Shown here: piece by piece, positions 5,410-13,870 of the stretch
How the letters are laid out: each line of letters opens with the position of its first letter
Numbering within the stretch: the stretch's first letter is position 1
Assembly (NCBI GenBank): GCA_017423885.1
Contig: JAFPCJ010000035.1
Location: forward strand, 1 to 18,588
Source: Clostridia bacterium
GTDB taxonomy: Bacteria; Bacillota_A; Clostridia; Oscillospirales; Acutalibacteraceae
Length of the DNA stretch: 18,588 nt
Reading direction: 5' to 3'
Position numbers and translations under genes: made by a program
The notes under the pieces: model-generated
Database searches by the model: none
Seen by the model: the letters and a program-made list of their open reading frames with translations, nothing else
What the model was told of the DNA's origin: nothing

Positions 5410-8039
5410 TTGAGCTTCTCCATTTCAGCAATGCTGTCGTTGAGATTTTTGACCTTTTCAAGTACCTTTTGCAGATTCTGACGCTGTTGATCAACAACGT
5501 TTGCAGGTGCCTTGCTTACAAAGCTCTCATTTGAAAGCTTCTTTTCGATAAATTCTCTGTCCTTATTTGCCGCTTCAAGCTCTTTATTAAGACGTGCAAG
5601 CTCTTTTTCGGCGTCTACAAGCTCTTTCATGGGTATATAAACGGTTGCGGCATCGGTAACCACACGTACCGCGCCCTCGGCATTGAAGCTGTCACCAACC
5701 TCGACCGCACTTGCGAAAGCCAGACGGCAGATATAAGCCTCTCCTGCCTTAAAGGTATCGGCAGAGCTGCTTGCGATCTGTACGTTGGTCTTCTTGGAAG
5801 CCGGAACATTCATTTCGGCTCTGCGGTTACGAACGGCACGGATAACCGCCATTATCTTCTCAAACTCGGTCTCTTCGGACGAGAATTCGAGAGCGGTATC
5901 GTATTTAGGCCACTGTGCTGCGACAAGTGCTTCACCGTTATGCGGCATGGACTGCCAGATCTCCTCTGTAATAAAGGGCATGAAGGGGTGCATAAGTGCC
6001 AATGTGCCTGTAAATACGTGAACGAGCACGCTTCTTGCAACATCGGCGGCCGCTTCATCCTCACCGTTAAGACGGGACTTGGTTATCTCGATATACCAAT
6101 CGCAGAATACGTCCCAGATAAAGTCATAAAGCTTCTGAACTGCAAGACCTAATTCATAGCGGTCGAGATTTTCGGTAACGCCTGCAACAAGGGTGTTGTA
6201 CTTCGAAAGTATCCACTTGTCTTCAAGAGCAAGACTGTCAAGCTCGATCGGCTTTACCGATTCATCCTTAAGATTCATAAGGATAAAGCGCGCGGCATTC
6301 CACATCTTATTGGCAAAGTTTCGGCTTGCCTCAACACGCTCCTCTATATAACGCATATCGTTTCCGGGGCTGTTACCGGTAGCAAGTGAGAATCTGAGCG
6401 CATCGGCACCGTACTGATCGATAACCTCAAGCGGATCAATACCGTTACCCAAGGATTTAGACATCTTTCTGCCCTGCGAATCGCGGACAAGACCGTGGAT
6501 AAGTACGGTATCAAAGGGAACCTGACCTGTCTGCTCGATTCCGGAGAACATCATTCTCATGACCCAGAACGGAATTATATCATAGCCTGTAACAAGGGTA
6601 TTTGTGGGATAGTAATGCTTAAGATCCTCGGTCTGCTCGGGCCATCCGAGAGTAGAGAACGGCCAGAGAGCGGAAGAAAACCATGTATCAAGCGTATCGG
6701 GATCCTGCTCGATATTATGGCTCTTACACTTCGGGCAACAGCTCGGCTCATCGCGCGAAACGATAAGCTCGCCGCAATCCGCACAGTACCATGCAGGTAT
6801 GCGGTGACCCCACCAAAGCTGACGGGAGATACACCAATCGCGGATATTCTCAAGCCAATGGAAGTATATTTTTTCAAAGCGCTGGGGAACAAACTTGGTC
6901 TCGCCGTTCTTAACAGCATCAATAGCAGGAGTAGCAAGCGGCTTCATCTTAACAAACCACTGCTTTGAAACGCGCGGCTCAACGGTAGTACCGCAACGGT
7001 AGCAGGTACCAACGTTATGAACATGACCCTCTACCTTAACGAGCGCACCCTCTGCCTCAAGGTCGGCAACGATAGCCTTACGTGCTTCGTAGCGATCCAT
7101 GCCTGCATACTTCGGATAATCCTCTACTATCTTGGCATCATCGGTCATTACATTTATAATGGGAAGATCATGGCGCAGACCTACCTCAAAGTCATTCGGG
7201 TCGTGAGCGGGAGTGATCTTAACAACGCCTGTACCGAAATCCATTTCAACATAGTCATCCGCTACAACAGGTATCTCGCGATGAACGAGCGGCAGAACTA
7301 CAGTCTTACCTATAACATCCTTATAGCGTTCATCGTTGGGGTTTACTGCAACTGCGGTATCACCGAGCAAGGTCTCGGGACGGGTAGTAGCAAGCTCCAA
7401 ATATCCGCTGCCATCCGCAAAAGGATAGCGCAGATGCCAGAAGCTTCCCTGTTGCTCCTCATACTCGACCTCTGCATCGGAAATAGAGGTCTTACAATGG
7501 GGGCACCAATTTATAATGCGCTCACCACGATAGATGAGTCCCTTTTCATAAAGATTTACGAAAACCTCACGGACAGCCGCATTACAACCCTCGTCAAGAG
7601 TGAAACGCTCGCGGTCCCAGTCACATGAGGAGCCAAGCTTCTTAAGCTGGGAAAGAATTCTTCCGCCGTAGGTCTCCTTCCATTTCCAAGCGCGCTCAAG
7701 GAAGCCGTCACGGCCTATATCGTCCTTTGTGACGCCCTCTTTTTTCATGGCTTCAACTATCTTTGCCTCGGTAGCGATGGATGCATGGTCAGTACCGGGC
7801 AGCCAAAGTGTATCAAAGCCCTGCATACGCTTAAAGCGGATAAGTATATCCTGAAGCGTATTGTCAAGGGCATGTCCCATATGAAGCTGACCTGTAATGT
7901 TCGGGGGCGGAATAACTATTGTATAAGTCTCCTTACCCTCTTCGCGCTTGGCATGGAAATATTTTCCGTCCAGCCACATCTGGTATATTCTGTCCTCGAC
8001 CTCTTTCGGATCGTATTGCTTTGCAAGTTCTCTATTCAT
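5406..8039 (-). CDS. valS: valyl-tRNA synthetase
   Basis: An 877-residue class I aminoacyl-tRNA synthetase that charges tRNA-Val in the cytoplasm. Domains in order: catalytic Rossmann fold with the HIGH motif as HMGH (residues 53-56, after PPPNITGQL); inserted editing domain (about 195-340) with LATTRPETLLGDTAV; paired Cys motifs (CPHC at 179-182, CYRC at 346-349, and further pairs near 419-438) that probably bind zinc; KMSKS at 525-529; anticodon-binding helical domain; and a C-terminal coiled coil from about residue 805 that contacts the tRNA elbow. All key motifs are intact. It has its own promoter at 8082-8110 with a short leader, so it is not controlled by a T-box riboswitch, unlike many clostridial synthetase genes. 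It overlaps the SGNH hydrolase gene by 4 bp. Confidence 0.98.
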   Translation of the reverse strand: MNRELAKQYDPKEVEDRIYQMWLDGKYFHAKREEGKETYTIVIPPPNITGQLHMGHALDNTLQDILIRFKRMQGFDTLWLPGTDHASIATEAKIVEAMKKEGVTKDDIGRDGFLERAWKWKETYGGRILSQLKKLGSSCDWDRERFTLDEGCNAAVREVFVNLYEKGLIYRGERIINWCPHCKTSISDAEVEYEEQQGSFWHLRYPFADGSGYLELATTRPETLLGDTAVAVNPNDERYKDVIGKTVVLPLVHREIPVVADDYVEMDFGTGVVKITPAHDPNDFEVGLRHDLPIINVMTDDAKIVEDYPKYAGMDRYEARKAIVADLEAEGALVKVEGHVHNVGTCYRCGTTVEPRVSKQWFVKMKPLATPAIDAVKNGETKFVPQRFEKIYFHWLENIRDWCISRQLWWGHRIPAWYCADCGELIVSRDEPSCCPKCKSHNIEQDPDTLDTWFSSALWPFSTLGWPEQTEDLKHYYPTNTLVTGYDIIPFWVMRMMFSGIEQTGQVPFDTVLIHGLVRDSQGRKMSKSLGNGIDPLEVIDQYGADALRFSLATGNSPGNDMRYIEERVEASRNFANKMWNAARFILMNLKDESVKPIELDSLALEDKWILSKYNTLVAGVTENLDRYELGLAVQKLYDFIWDVFCDWYIEITKSRLNGEDEAAADVARSVLVHVFTGTLALMHPFMPFITEEIWQSMPHNGEALVAAQWPKYDTALEFSSEETEFEKIMAVIRAVRNRRAEMNVPASKKTNVQIASSSADTFKAGEAYICRLAFASAVEVGDSFNAEGAVRVVTDAATVYIPMKELVDAEKELARLNKELEAANKDREFIEKKLSNESFVSKAPANVVDQQRQNLQKVLEKVKNLNDSIAEMEKLK

Positions 8040-8081
8040 TTTCTCTCACCTTAAAAAGAAATTTTTTCCTATAATAAAAAC

Positions 8082-8110
8082 ATGATAACAGTACAGACTA
8101 TAATTGTCAA
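8082..8110 (-). promoter_or_regulatory. sigma-A type promoter of valS
   Basis: Minus strand TTGACA (8110-8105), 17-bp spacer, TATCAT (8087-8082). Transcription would start near 8075, leaving only about 36 bases before the valS ATG, too short for a T-box leader. Confidence 0.8.
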
Positions 8111-8145
8111 CCTTATTTTCTGCGTTTGCAAGTGTTGACAGCATA

Positions 8146-8178
8146 GTGCCGCCCGGAATACCGAGCGGTGCTTTTTTA
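8146..8178 (+). terminator. GC-rich stem-loop with T-run on the plus strand, between parC and valS
   Basis: GTGCCGCCCGG (8146-8156) and CCGAGCGGTGC (8161-8171) form an 11-position stem with one mismatch and two G-T pairs around AATA, followed on the plus strand by TTTTTTATA. It sits 18 bases beyond the parC stop. Oddly, the T-run is on the strand opposite to parC and valS. On the minus strand the stem is preceded by A residues and followed by ACTATGCTG, so it would be a poor terminator for parC. It may still stall or stabilise the parC transcript end, or end a plus-strand transcript. Confidence 0.5.
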
Positions 8179-8188
8179 TACTTTTCTG

Positions 8189-10432
8189 CTATATGTCCAT
8201 TTTCGCCTGCTCTGCGGTGTTTGCGGGCTTCAAGCCGCCTGCCGCAGGAAGATTTTTGGTACGGTAGCGATGCTCGCTGTCAAGCGTACCCTTGGTATAC
8301 GGCTCGACCGAGAAAAGGCGCTGACCCTTTTTCTGTGTCATTACCGCTATACCGCCGTTATCCTTGGTGGTCTTGGCAGGCACCGAGCCTGTATTCACAA
8401 TAAGCATACGGTTATTGGTAGACTTAAGCAAAAGATCGGTGTCTTCCTTTATAAACATGACCGAATGAAGCGTGAACTTCGAGCAATAAGCATTTATAAG
8501 CTTTTTGCGATGGGTCTTGGTCTGATAAGCAGACAGCGGCACCTTGGCGATACGTCCGTTATCAAAGAAGAAGAGCATATAACCCGAATAATCGCGCGTC
8601 TCAACCATATAAACGCTGTTTTCGCCCTGATCATAGTCAAGCTTTGAAGCGATAAAATCACCGAGCAGACTTGCTTTACCGTCCGAAAACTCGGTCATGT
8701 GCGTTTTATAGACCTGACACTGATTAGTGAAGAAGAGCAGATGTGAAGCGTTGGTGGTCTCGATAGTCTGAACTATCTCGTCTCCCTCTTTAAGCTTCTG
8801 CTCACCGCTCATACGAAGCGACTGCGGAGTAATCTTCTTGAAGTATCCCTCTTTTGTAAAGAAAACGGTATAAGGAGAATCATCGACCTCTGCTGCTTCT
8901 TCAGCCTCGTCTTCCTCAATATCTCCGCTTATTATAGCAGTCTTACGGTCACGTCCGTATTTATCGGCGACCGCTTTAAGCTCGTTTACGATTATTTTGG
9001 AAACGCGGCTTCTGGATTTAAGGATATCCTCCATATCCTCTATATCCTTTTCAAGCTGTTCAACATCGGCAATGCGCTTGAGGATATACTCACGGTTGAG
9101 GTGACGCAGCTTTATTTCGGCTACATATTCCGCCTGCGTTTCATCAATACCGAAGCCTATCATGAGGTTGGGAACGACCTCGCGCTCCTCCTCGGTCTCG
9201 CGGACTATCTTTATTGCCTTATCAATATCAAGCAATATCTTCTGCAGACCTTTAAGCAGATGCAGCTTTTCCTTTGCCTTTGAAAGCTGGAAATAAACTC
9301 TGCGGCGGACACATTCCTCACGGAACGCCACCCACTCGCCTATTATCTCCTTGACTCCCATAACGCGCGGCGAACCGGCAATAAGGATATTGAAATTACA
9401 TGCAAAGCTATCCTGCAAGGGAGTCATGCGGAACATCTTTTTCATAAACTTCTCGGGATCAACGCCGCGCTTAAGATCAATGGTTATCTTAAGACCCTTA
9501 AGATCGGTCTCATCACGGATATCGTTGACCTCGGTGATCTTTTTATTCTTTACAAGCTCTATTACCTTTTCGATAATAGCTTCACTCGTTGTAGTAGGCG
9601 GAATTTCAGTTATATCAATACAGTTCTGCGATTTATCATAGGTATAAACACCGCGTATCTTAATGCTGCCGCGTCCCGTCTCATACACCTTTTCCATATC
9701 TGCGCGGTTATAAAGAAGTTGACCGCCTATCGGGAAATCGGGAGCGAGCAGAGTATCGGCAACATTTATGTCGTTATCCTTAATATATGCAATAGTAGTC
9801 TCGCAGACCTCGCGCAGATTAAAAGGACAAATAGAGCTTGCCATACCTACCGCGATACCTGTATTGGCATTTACAAGCACCGACGGGAAGGTGACCGGAA
9901 AGAGCGTGGGCTCCTTCATGGTAGCATCGTAGTTATCGACAAAATCAACGGTGTCCTTATCGATATCGCTGAAAAGCTCTGCCGAAATGGGTGCGAGCTT
10001 TGCCTCGGTATAACGCGAGGCGGCATAAGCCATATCGCGCGAATACGCCTTACCGAACGAACCCTTTGACGCAACATACGGATGAAGTAACGCCTGATAG
10101 CCCTCGGACAGACGCACCATCGTTTCGTAAATAGCGGCGTCACCGTGGGGGTTTAATTGCATAGTACGACCGACGATATTAGCAGATTTAATTGTACCGC
10201 CGTTCAACAGACCCATATTGTACATGGTATACAGCAGCTTGCGGTGGGACGGCTTAAAGCCGTCTATTTCAGGGATCGCACGCGAGAGTATAACGCTCAT
10301 AGCATACGGCATATAGTTAGTCTCAAGCGTTTCGGTTATAGGCTGTTCAACAACAGTACCCGCACCCGCAATAAAGGCATCCATTATGGGAGCGGACGGT
10401 GTAATTTCATTTTTTTTCTTTCTTGGAGCCAT
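8189..10432 (-). CDS. parC: topoisomerase IV subunit A-type protein (type IIA topoisomerase, DNA-cleaving subunit)
   Basis: A 747-residue protein that forms an A2B2 enzyme with the ParE-like product of the preceding gene; such enzymes pass one duplex through another with ATP and unlink daughter chromosomes. The cleavage core has AASRYTEAKL with catalytic Tyr141 after Arg140, and the quinolone-resistance region PHGDAAIYETM (95-105). At the position of E. coli GyrA Ser83 / ParC Ser80 it has Ala99, while the acidic partner is Glu103. The tail (about 520-725) looks like a shortened beta-pinwheel and has no GyrA box (QRRGGKG), which favours a decatenase over a gyrase. Start ATG is 20 bp after the parE stop with AAGGAG upstream. 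The parC symbol is by analogy; the sequence is divergent from well-studied ParC. Confidence 0.85.
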   Translation of the reverse strand: MAPRKKKNEITPSAPIMDAFIAGAGTVVEQPITETLETNYMPYAMSVILSRAIPEIDGFKPSHRKLLYTMYNMGLLNGGTIKSANIVGRTMQLNPHGDAAIYETMVRLSEGYQALLHPYVASKGSFGKAYSRDMAYAASRYTEAKLAPISAELFSDIDKDTVDFVDNYDATMKEPTLFPVTFPSVLVNANTGIAVGMASSICPFNLREVCETTIAYIKDNDINVADTLLAPDFPIGGQLLYNRADMEKVYETGRGSIKIRGVYTYDKSQNCIDITEIPPTTTSEAIIEKVIELVKNKKITEVNDIRDETDLKGLKITIDLKRGVDPEKFMKKMFRMTPLQDSFACNFNILIAGSPRVMGVKEIIGEWVAFREECVRRRVYFQLSKAKEKLHLLKGLQKILLDIDKAIKIVRETEEEREVVPNLMIGFGIDETQAEYVAEIKLRHLNREYILKRIADVEQLEKDIEDMEDILKSRSRVSKIIVNELKAVADKYGRDRKTAIISGDIEEDEAEEAAEVDDSPYTVFFTKEGYFKKITPQSLRMSGEQKLKEGDEIVQTIETTNASHLLFFTNQCQVYKTHMTEFSDGKASLLGDFIASKLDYDQGENSVYMVETRDYSGYMLFFFDNGRIAKVPLSAYQTKTHRKKLINAYCSKFTLHSVMFIKEDTDLLLKSTNNRMLIVNTGSVPAKTTKDNGGIAVMTQKKGQRLFSVEPYTKGTLDSEHRYRTKNLPAAGGLKPANTAEQAKMDI

Positions 10433-10452
10433 TTACATTTCTCCTTTTCAAT

Positions 10453-12438
10453 TTACGATACATCGGCTTCGTCGATATACATATACCCATTTTCGGCTAT
10501 GAAATCCTTTCGTCCCTGCAGGTTATCGCCAAGAAGCAGATCAAACATCTCACTTGTGCGCTCGGCATCGGCAGGCATGACCTTTACAAGGCGGCGGGTA
10601 GCAGGATTCATGGTGGTAAGGTTCATCATCTCGGGCTGGTTTTCACCAAGTCCCTTTGAACGCTGAATGGTATATTTTGCATTACCTATTGTTGTAAGGA
10701 TATCATTCTTTTCCTTTTCATCATAGGCAAAATAGGTTTTTTCCTTGGTATTTATCTCATACAGCGGAGTCTCTGCGATATATACCTTGCCTGCGTTTAT
10801 AAGCGTAGGCATAACACGGTAGATCATGGTGAGAATGAGGGTGCGGATCTGGAAGCCGTCAACATCGGCATCGGTACATATTATGACCTTGCTCCAACGC
10901 AGATTGTCAAGATTAAAGGTCATAAGATCCTTATTCGCTTTAGAGCGCACCTCAACACCGCATCCGAGCACCTTTATAAGATCGGTTATAATATCGCTTT
11001 TAAATACCTTTTCATATTCCGCCTTAAGGCAGTTGAGTATCTTACCGCGAACGGGTATTATTGCCTGAAATTCAGCATCGCGCGCCAATTTACATGAGCC
11101 TAAAGCCGAGTCACCCTCAACTATAAAGACCTCGCGCACCGCTACATCCTTACTGCGGCAATCAACGAATTTCTGAACACGGTCCACCATAGAGTTGCTT
11201 GAAGAAAGAGTCTTTTTAAGATTTATGCGTTCCCTCTCGCTTTTCTCACGGCTACGCTTATTTACAAGCACCTGATCGGCTATCTTATCCGCCTCTGCCT
11301 TATTTTCAATAAAGTAGACCTCTAACTGATGACGGAAAAATTCATTCATCGCTTCATATATAAAGCGGTTGGTTATTGACTTCTTGGTCTGATTTTCATA
11401 AGAAGTCATGGTTGAGAAGGAGGAAACGACTACTATCAGACACTCCTCGATATCCGAAAAGGTTATCTTGCTTTCGTTTGCCTTATATTTTCCTGTTTGT
11501 TTTATATAAGAATCTATCTGATAGAAAAACGCACTTCTTACCGCCTTTTCGGGAGCGCCGCCGTATTCAAGCCAGCTTGAATTATGGTAATACTCCTTTA
11601 AGGTATGACGGTTACTGAAGCAAAACGCCGTTTTTATCTTGACCTTGTATTCGGGCTTGTCCTCGCGGTCGCGTCCCTTTCGCTCGGTCTGAATAAACTG
11701 CGGAGTGGTAAGCCGCTCGTCCTCTCCTGCGATCTCTGCAATATAATCCTGAATACCGTTATTAAAAACGATATCGGTGTTCTCAAATTTTGCGCCCTTC
11801 TGCTCACGGAAGGTAAAGAGCAGACCGTCATTTACTATAGCCTGACGCTTGAGAGTATCTATAAAATATTCACGCGGAATATTAATATCGGTAAAAACAT
11901 CAAGGTCAGGCTTCCAACGGGTCTTGGTACCTGTATCCTTACCCGAATACGGTTCCTTTTTAAGTCCGCCTACATTATAACCCTTTTCAAAGTGAAGGTT
12001 ATATTTGTAGCCGTCTCGCTTGATCTCTACGTCCATATATTCAGAGGAATACTGCGTTGAGCAAAGGCCGAGACCGTTAAGACCGACCGAATACTCGTAG
12101 TTTGCGCCCTCATTTGTATTATATTTACCGCCTGCATACAGCTCACAGTAAAGCAGTTCCCAGTTGTAGCACTGTTCCTTATTATTAAAATCAACCGGTG
12201 CACCGCGACCGAAGTCCTGCACCTCTATGGAGCCATCTGCATAAGACGTGACTATAATTTTTTTACCGAAGCCCTCGCGCGCCTCATCTATTGAATTGGA
12301 GATGATCTCAAAGACCGAATGCTTACAGCCGTCAATACCGTCCGAGCCGAAAATAACGCCGGGGCGTTTTCTTACTCTGTCGGGTCCTTCAAGCTTCTGA
12401 ATACTGTCATTACCGTATTCAACCGTTTTTTTAGCCAT
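10453..12438 (-). CDS. parE: topoisomerase IV subunit B-type protein (type IIA topoisomerase ATPase subunit)
   Basis: A 661-residue GHKL-ATPase/TOPRIM protein. ATPase domain: EIISNSIDEA with Glu44 as general base and Asn48 for magnesium; DFGRGAPVD (75-83) where most family members have DNGRGIPV; GLNGLG (119-124) where GLHGVG is usual; and the QTK loop ENQTKKSI with Lys352. TOPRIM domain: EGDSA (Glu441) and DADVDG (523-528), the acidic metal site. RSKGLGE (593-599) replaces the usual RYKGLGE. All functional residues that I can place are present, but the motif neighbours differ consistently, marking a divergent clostridial branch. AAAGGAG precedes the ATG. Transcribed from the promoter at 12470-12499 and followed directly by parC. 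Confidence 0.87.
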   Translation of the reverse strand: MAKKTVEYGNDSIQKLEGPDRVRKRPGVIFGSDGIDGCKHSVFEIISNSIDEAREGFGKKIIVTSYADGSIEVQDFGRGAPVDFNNKEQCYNWELLYCELYAGGKYNTNEGANYEYSVGLNGLGLCSTQYSSEYMDVEIKRDGYKYNLHFEKGYNVGGLKKEPYSGKDTGTKTRWKPDLDVFTDINIPREYFIDTLKRQAIVNDGLLFTFREQKGAKFENTDIVFNNGIQDYIAEIAGEDERLTTPQFIQTERKGRDREDKPEYKVKIKTAFCFSNRHTLKEYYHNSSWLEYGGAPEKAVRSAFFYQIDSYIKQTGKYKANESKITFSDIEECLIVVVSSFSTMTSYENQTKKSITNRFIYEAMNEFFRHQLEVYFIENKAEADKIADQVLVNKRSREKSERERINLKKTLSSSNSMVDRVQKFVDCRSKDVAVREVFIVEGDSALGSCKLARDAEFQAIIPVRGKILNCLKAEYEKVFKSDIITDLIKVLGCGVEVRSKANKDLMTFNLDNLRWSKVIICTDADVDGFQIRTLILTMIYRVMPTLINAGKVYIAETPLYEINTKEKTYFAYDEKEKNDILTTIGNAKYTIQRSKGLGENQPEMMNLTTMNPATRRLVKVMPADAERTSEMFDLLLGDNLQGRKDFIAENGYMYIDEADVS

Positions 12439-12469
12439 CTGAATACTCCTTTATTGTATTATCTGTATC

Positions 12470-12499
12470 AGTATACACTATATTTTGTGTTCTCGTCAA
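12470..12499 (-). promoter_or_regulatory. sigma-A type promoter of parE-parC
   Basis: Minus strand TTGACG (12499-12494), 18-bp spacer, TATACT (12475-12470). Predicted start near 12463, leaving a leader of about 25 bases with AAAGGAG. It points away from the regulator promoter at 12557-12585; the two -35 boxes are about 57 bp apart in a shared 199-bp intergenic region. Confidence 0.75.
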
Positions 12500-12556
12500 G
12501 TAGATTGTCATATTTTTTGTGATTTTAATTATTTTTTACCAAGCGAAAAATTACGG

Positions 12557-12585
12557 TTGCAAATTTCGTTTAAACGAAATATAAT
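12557..12585 (+). promoter_or_regulatory. promoter of the double-HTH regulator, with a palindrome in its spacer
   Basis: TTGCAA (12557-12562) as -35 (4 of 6 consensus bases), a 17-bp spacer, and TATAAT (12580-12585). The spacer is almost exactly the palindrome at 12563-12580. Predicted start near 12592, giving a leader of about 46 bases that carries the second palindrome and the AGAGGG ribosome binding site. Confidence 0.7.
12563..12580. promoter_or_regulatory. operator-like palindrome, copy 1 (within the promoter)
   Basis: ATTTCGTTTAAACGAAAT is a perfect 18-bp palindrome lying between the -35 and -10 boxes. A dimeric protein bound here would block RNA polymerase, as in classic repression. 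The core TTCGTTTAAACGAA recurs at 12605-12618. Binding protein unknown; the adjacent regulator is the first candidate. Confidence 0.7.
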
Positions 12586-12604
12586 ATTAAGAAAAAGAAC
12601 ATTG

Positions 12605-12618
12605 TTCGTTTAAACGAA
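12605..12618. promoter_or_regulatory. operator-like palindrome, copy 2 (in the 5' leader)
   Basis: TTCGTTTAAACGAA, a perfect 14-bp palindrome identical to the core of copy 1 and centred exactly 40 bp downstream, about four helical turns. It falls at roughly +14 to +27 of the predicted transcript, where a second bound dimer could reinforce repression or loop with the first. I found no other copy in the window. Confidence 0.65.
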
Positions 12619-12637
12619 GAAAACAAAGAGGGATAAA

Positions 12638-13870
12638 ATGGAATATCTTACCGCAAAACAAACAGGAGAAAAATGGGGCATTACTCTGCGCCGAATTCAG
12701 GAGCTTTGCAGAACAGGAAAGATCGGCGGAGTAGTACGGCACGGACGCGAATGGATGATACCTGCCGATGCACCTCGCCCTGTTGACCGTCGACGCCGCG
12801 AGCACAAGGATACCGATACCAATGCGCTCATGCCGCGAAGAAGCCCTTTTATTGCTATGACCGATCTTTACAGTATTCCCGGCAGTGCCGACCGAGTATA
12901 CGCTTCTCTTTCAGACCGTCCCGAAACGGCGGCACTTTTCGGCGCACAGATATCACTTTATCGCGGAGAGTTTGACAAGGTGTATCATACTGCACAACGC
13001 TTTCTTAAAAGTAATTTTACCTATAATAAGCAGGTTGGAGCAGGATTGTTGCTCTCGCGCTGTGCGGTTTTTAAGGGTGATATTTCTCTATGGCGCGATG
13101 CAAGAAAATATATATATGAAACGCCCTGCAGTAATCCCGAAGAAAAAAAAGACCTTGAATTCTGGCTTGCCGCCGCTGACAGCGGTATACATGATATAGT
13201 AAACTATCCGGAATGGTTCTCCATGGGTTGCTTTGATCCGCTCCCGCGCGACTCCTATCCTGCCGCGCGTTATTATTATCTCAGATATCATTATACTTTA
13301 GCCCGACAGCACAGCATGGACAAGGACGGAACGGTACCGCACGCCCTTTTTATGTATCTTCTGCCGGTTACCGGCGAGCCGCTTATTTCGCAGACCAGAA
13401 GTGACGGCGCCATACTTGCAGAAATATATCTGCTGTTGACCTGCGCTGTAGCATATCACATTACAAACCGCGACGATTTAGCCATAAAGCATATTGACCG
13501 CGCTATCGATCTCTCCGTTCCCGACCGGCTTCTGGTGCCGCTTGCAGAGCACCGCAGACCGCTTGATTTTTTGCTTGACGAGCGCATAAACGCAAAAGCA
13601 CCTCAATACTTAAAAAAAATAAGAGCACTTGCAAAAACCATAAATGACGGTTGGACCAAACTACACAATTCCGTTCTCGGGCATACCATTTCTTCCGAAT
13701 TCACAACAAGAGAATATGAGGTGGCGCGCCTTGCTGTGTACGGCTTTTCAAACAAGGAGATCGCTGACCAACTTAAGATATCGGTAAACTCGGTCAAGCA
13801 TGCCTTGCGTACCGCGATGGACAAAACGGGTGCCAACCGCAGAAGTGATCTTAACAGATATATATGGTGA
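12638..13870 (+). CDS. transcriptional regulator with N-terminal excisionase/MerR-like HTH and C-terminal LuxR-type HTH
   Basis: A 410-residue cytoplasmic protein with two DNA-binding ends. Residues 1-50 (LTAKQTGEKWGITLRRIQEL, then VVRHGREWMIP) match the winged-helix/excisionase type of helix-turn-helix common in clostridia. Residues 354-410 (FTTREYEVARLAVYGFSNKE, then ISVNSVKHAL) match the GerE/LuxR helix-turn-helix. The middle (about 70-340) is helix-rich with paired tyrosines and alanines, probably TPR-like repeats; no phosphoacceptor receiver domain or P-loop is seen. It may sense a peptide or protein partner, but this is conjecture. AGAGGG precedes the ATG. The promoter carries twin palindromes, suggesting autoregulation. 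Downstream on the same strand are a Cys-rich small protein and a giant surface protein, its most likely targets. Confidence 0.8.
   Translation: MEYLTAKQTGEKWGITLRRIQELCRTGKIGGVVRHGREWMIPADAPRPVDRRRREHKDTDTNALMPRRSPFIAMTDLYSIPGSADRVYASLSDRPETAALFGAQISLYRGEFDKVYHTAQRFLKSNFTYNKQVGAGLLLSRCAVFKGDISLWRDARKYIYETPCSNPEEKKDLEFWLAAADSGIHDIVNYPEWFSMGCFDPLPRDSYPAARYYYLRYHYTLARQHSMDKDGTVPHALFMYLLPVTGEPLISQTRSDGAILAEIYLLLTCAVAYHITNRDDLAIKHIDRAIDLSVPDRLLVPLAEHRRPLDFLLDERINAKAPQYLKKIRALAKTINDGWTKLHNSVLGHTISSEFTTREYEVARLAVYGFSNKEIADQLKISVNSVKHALRTAMDKTGANRRSDLNRYIW

Noticed and set aside
8040..8110. T-box riboswitch upstream of valS
   Set aside because: The predicted promoter leaves only about 36 bases of leader; there is no space for a T-box and specifier stem.
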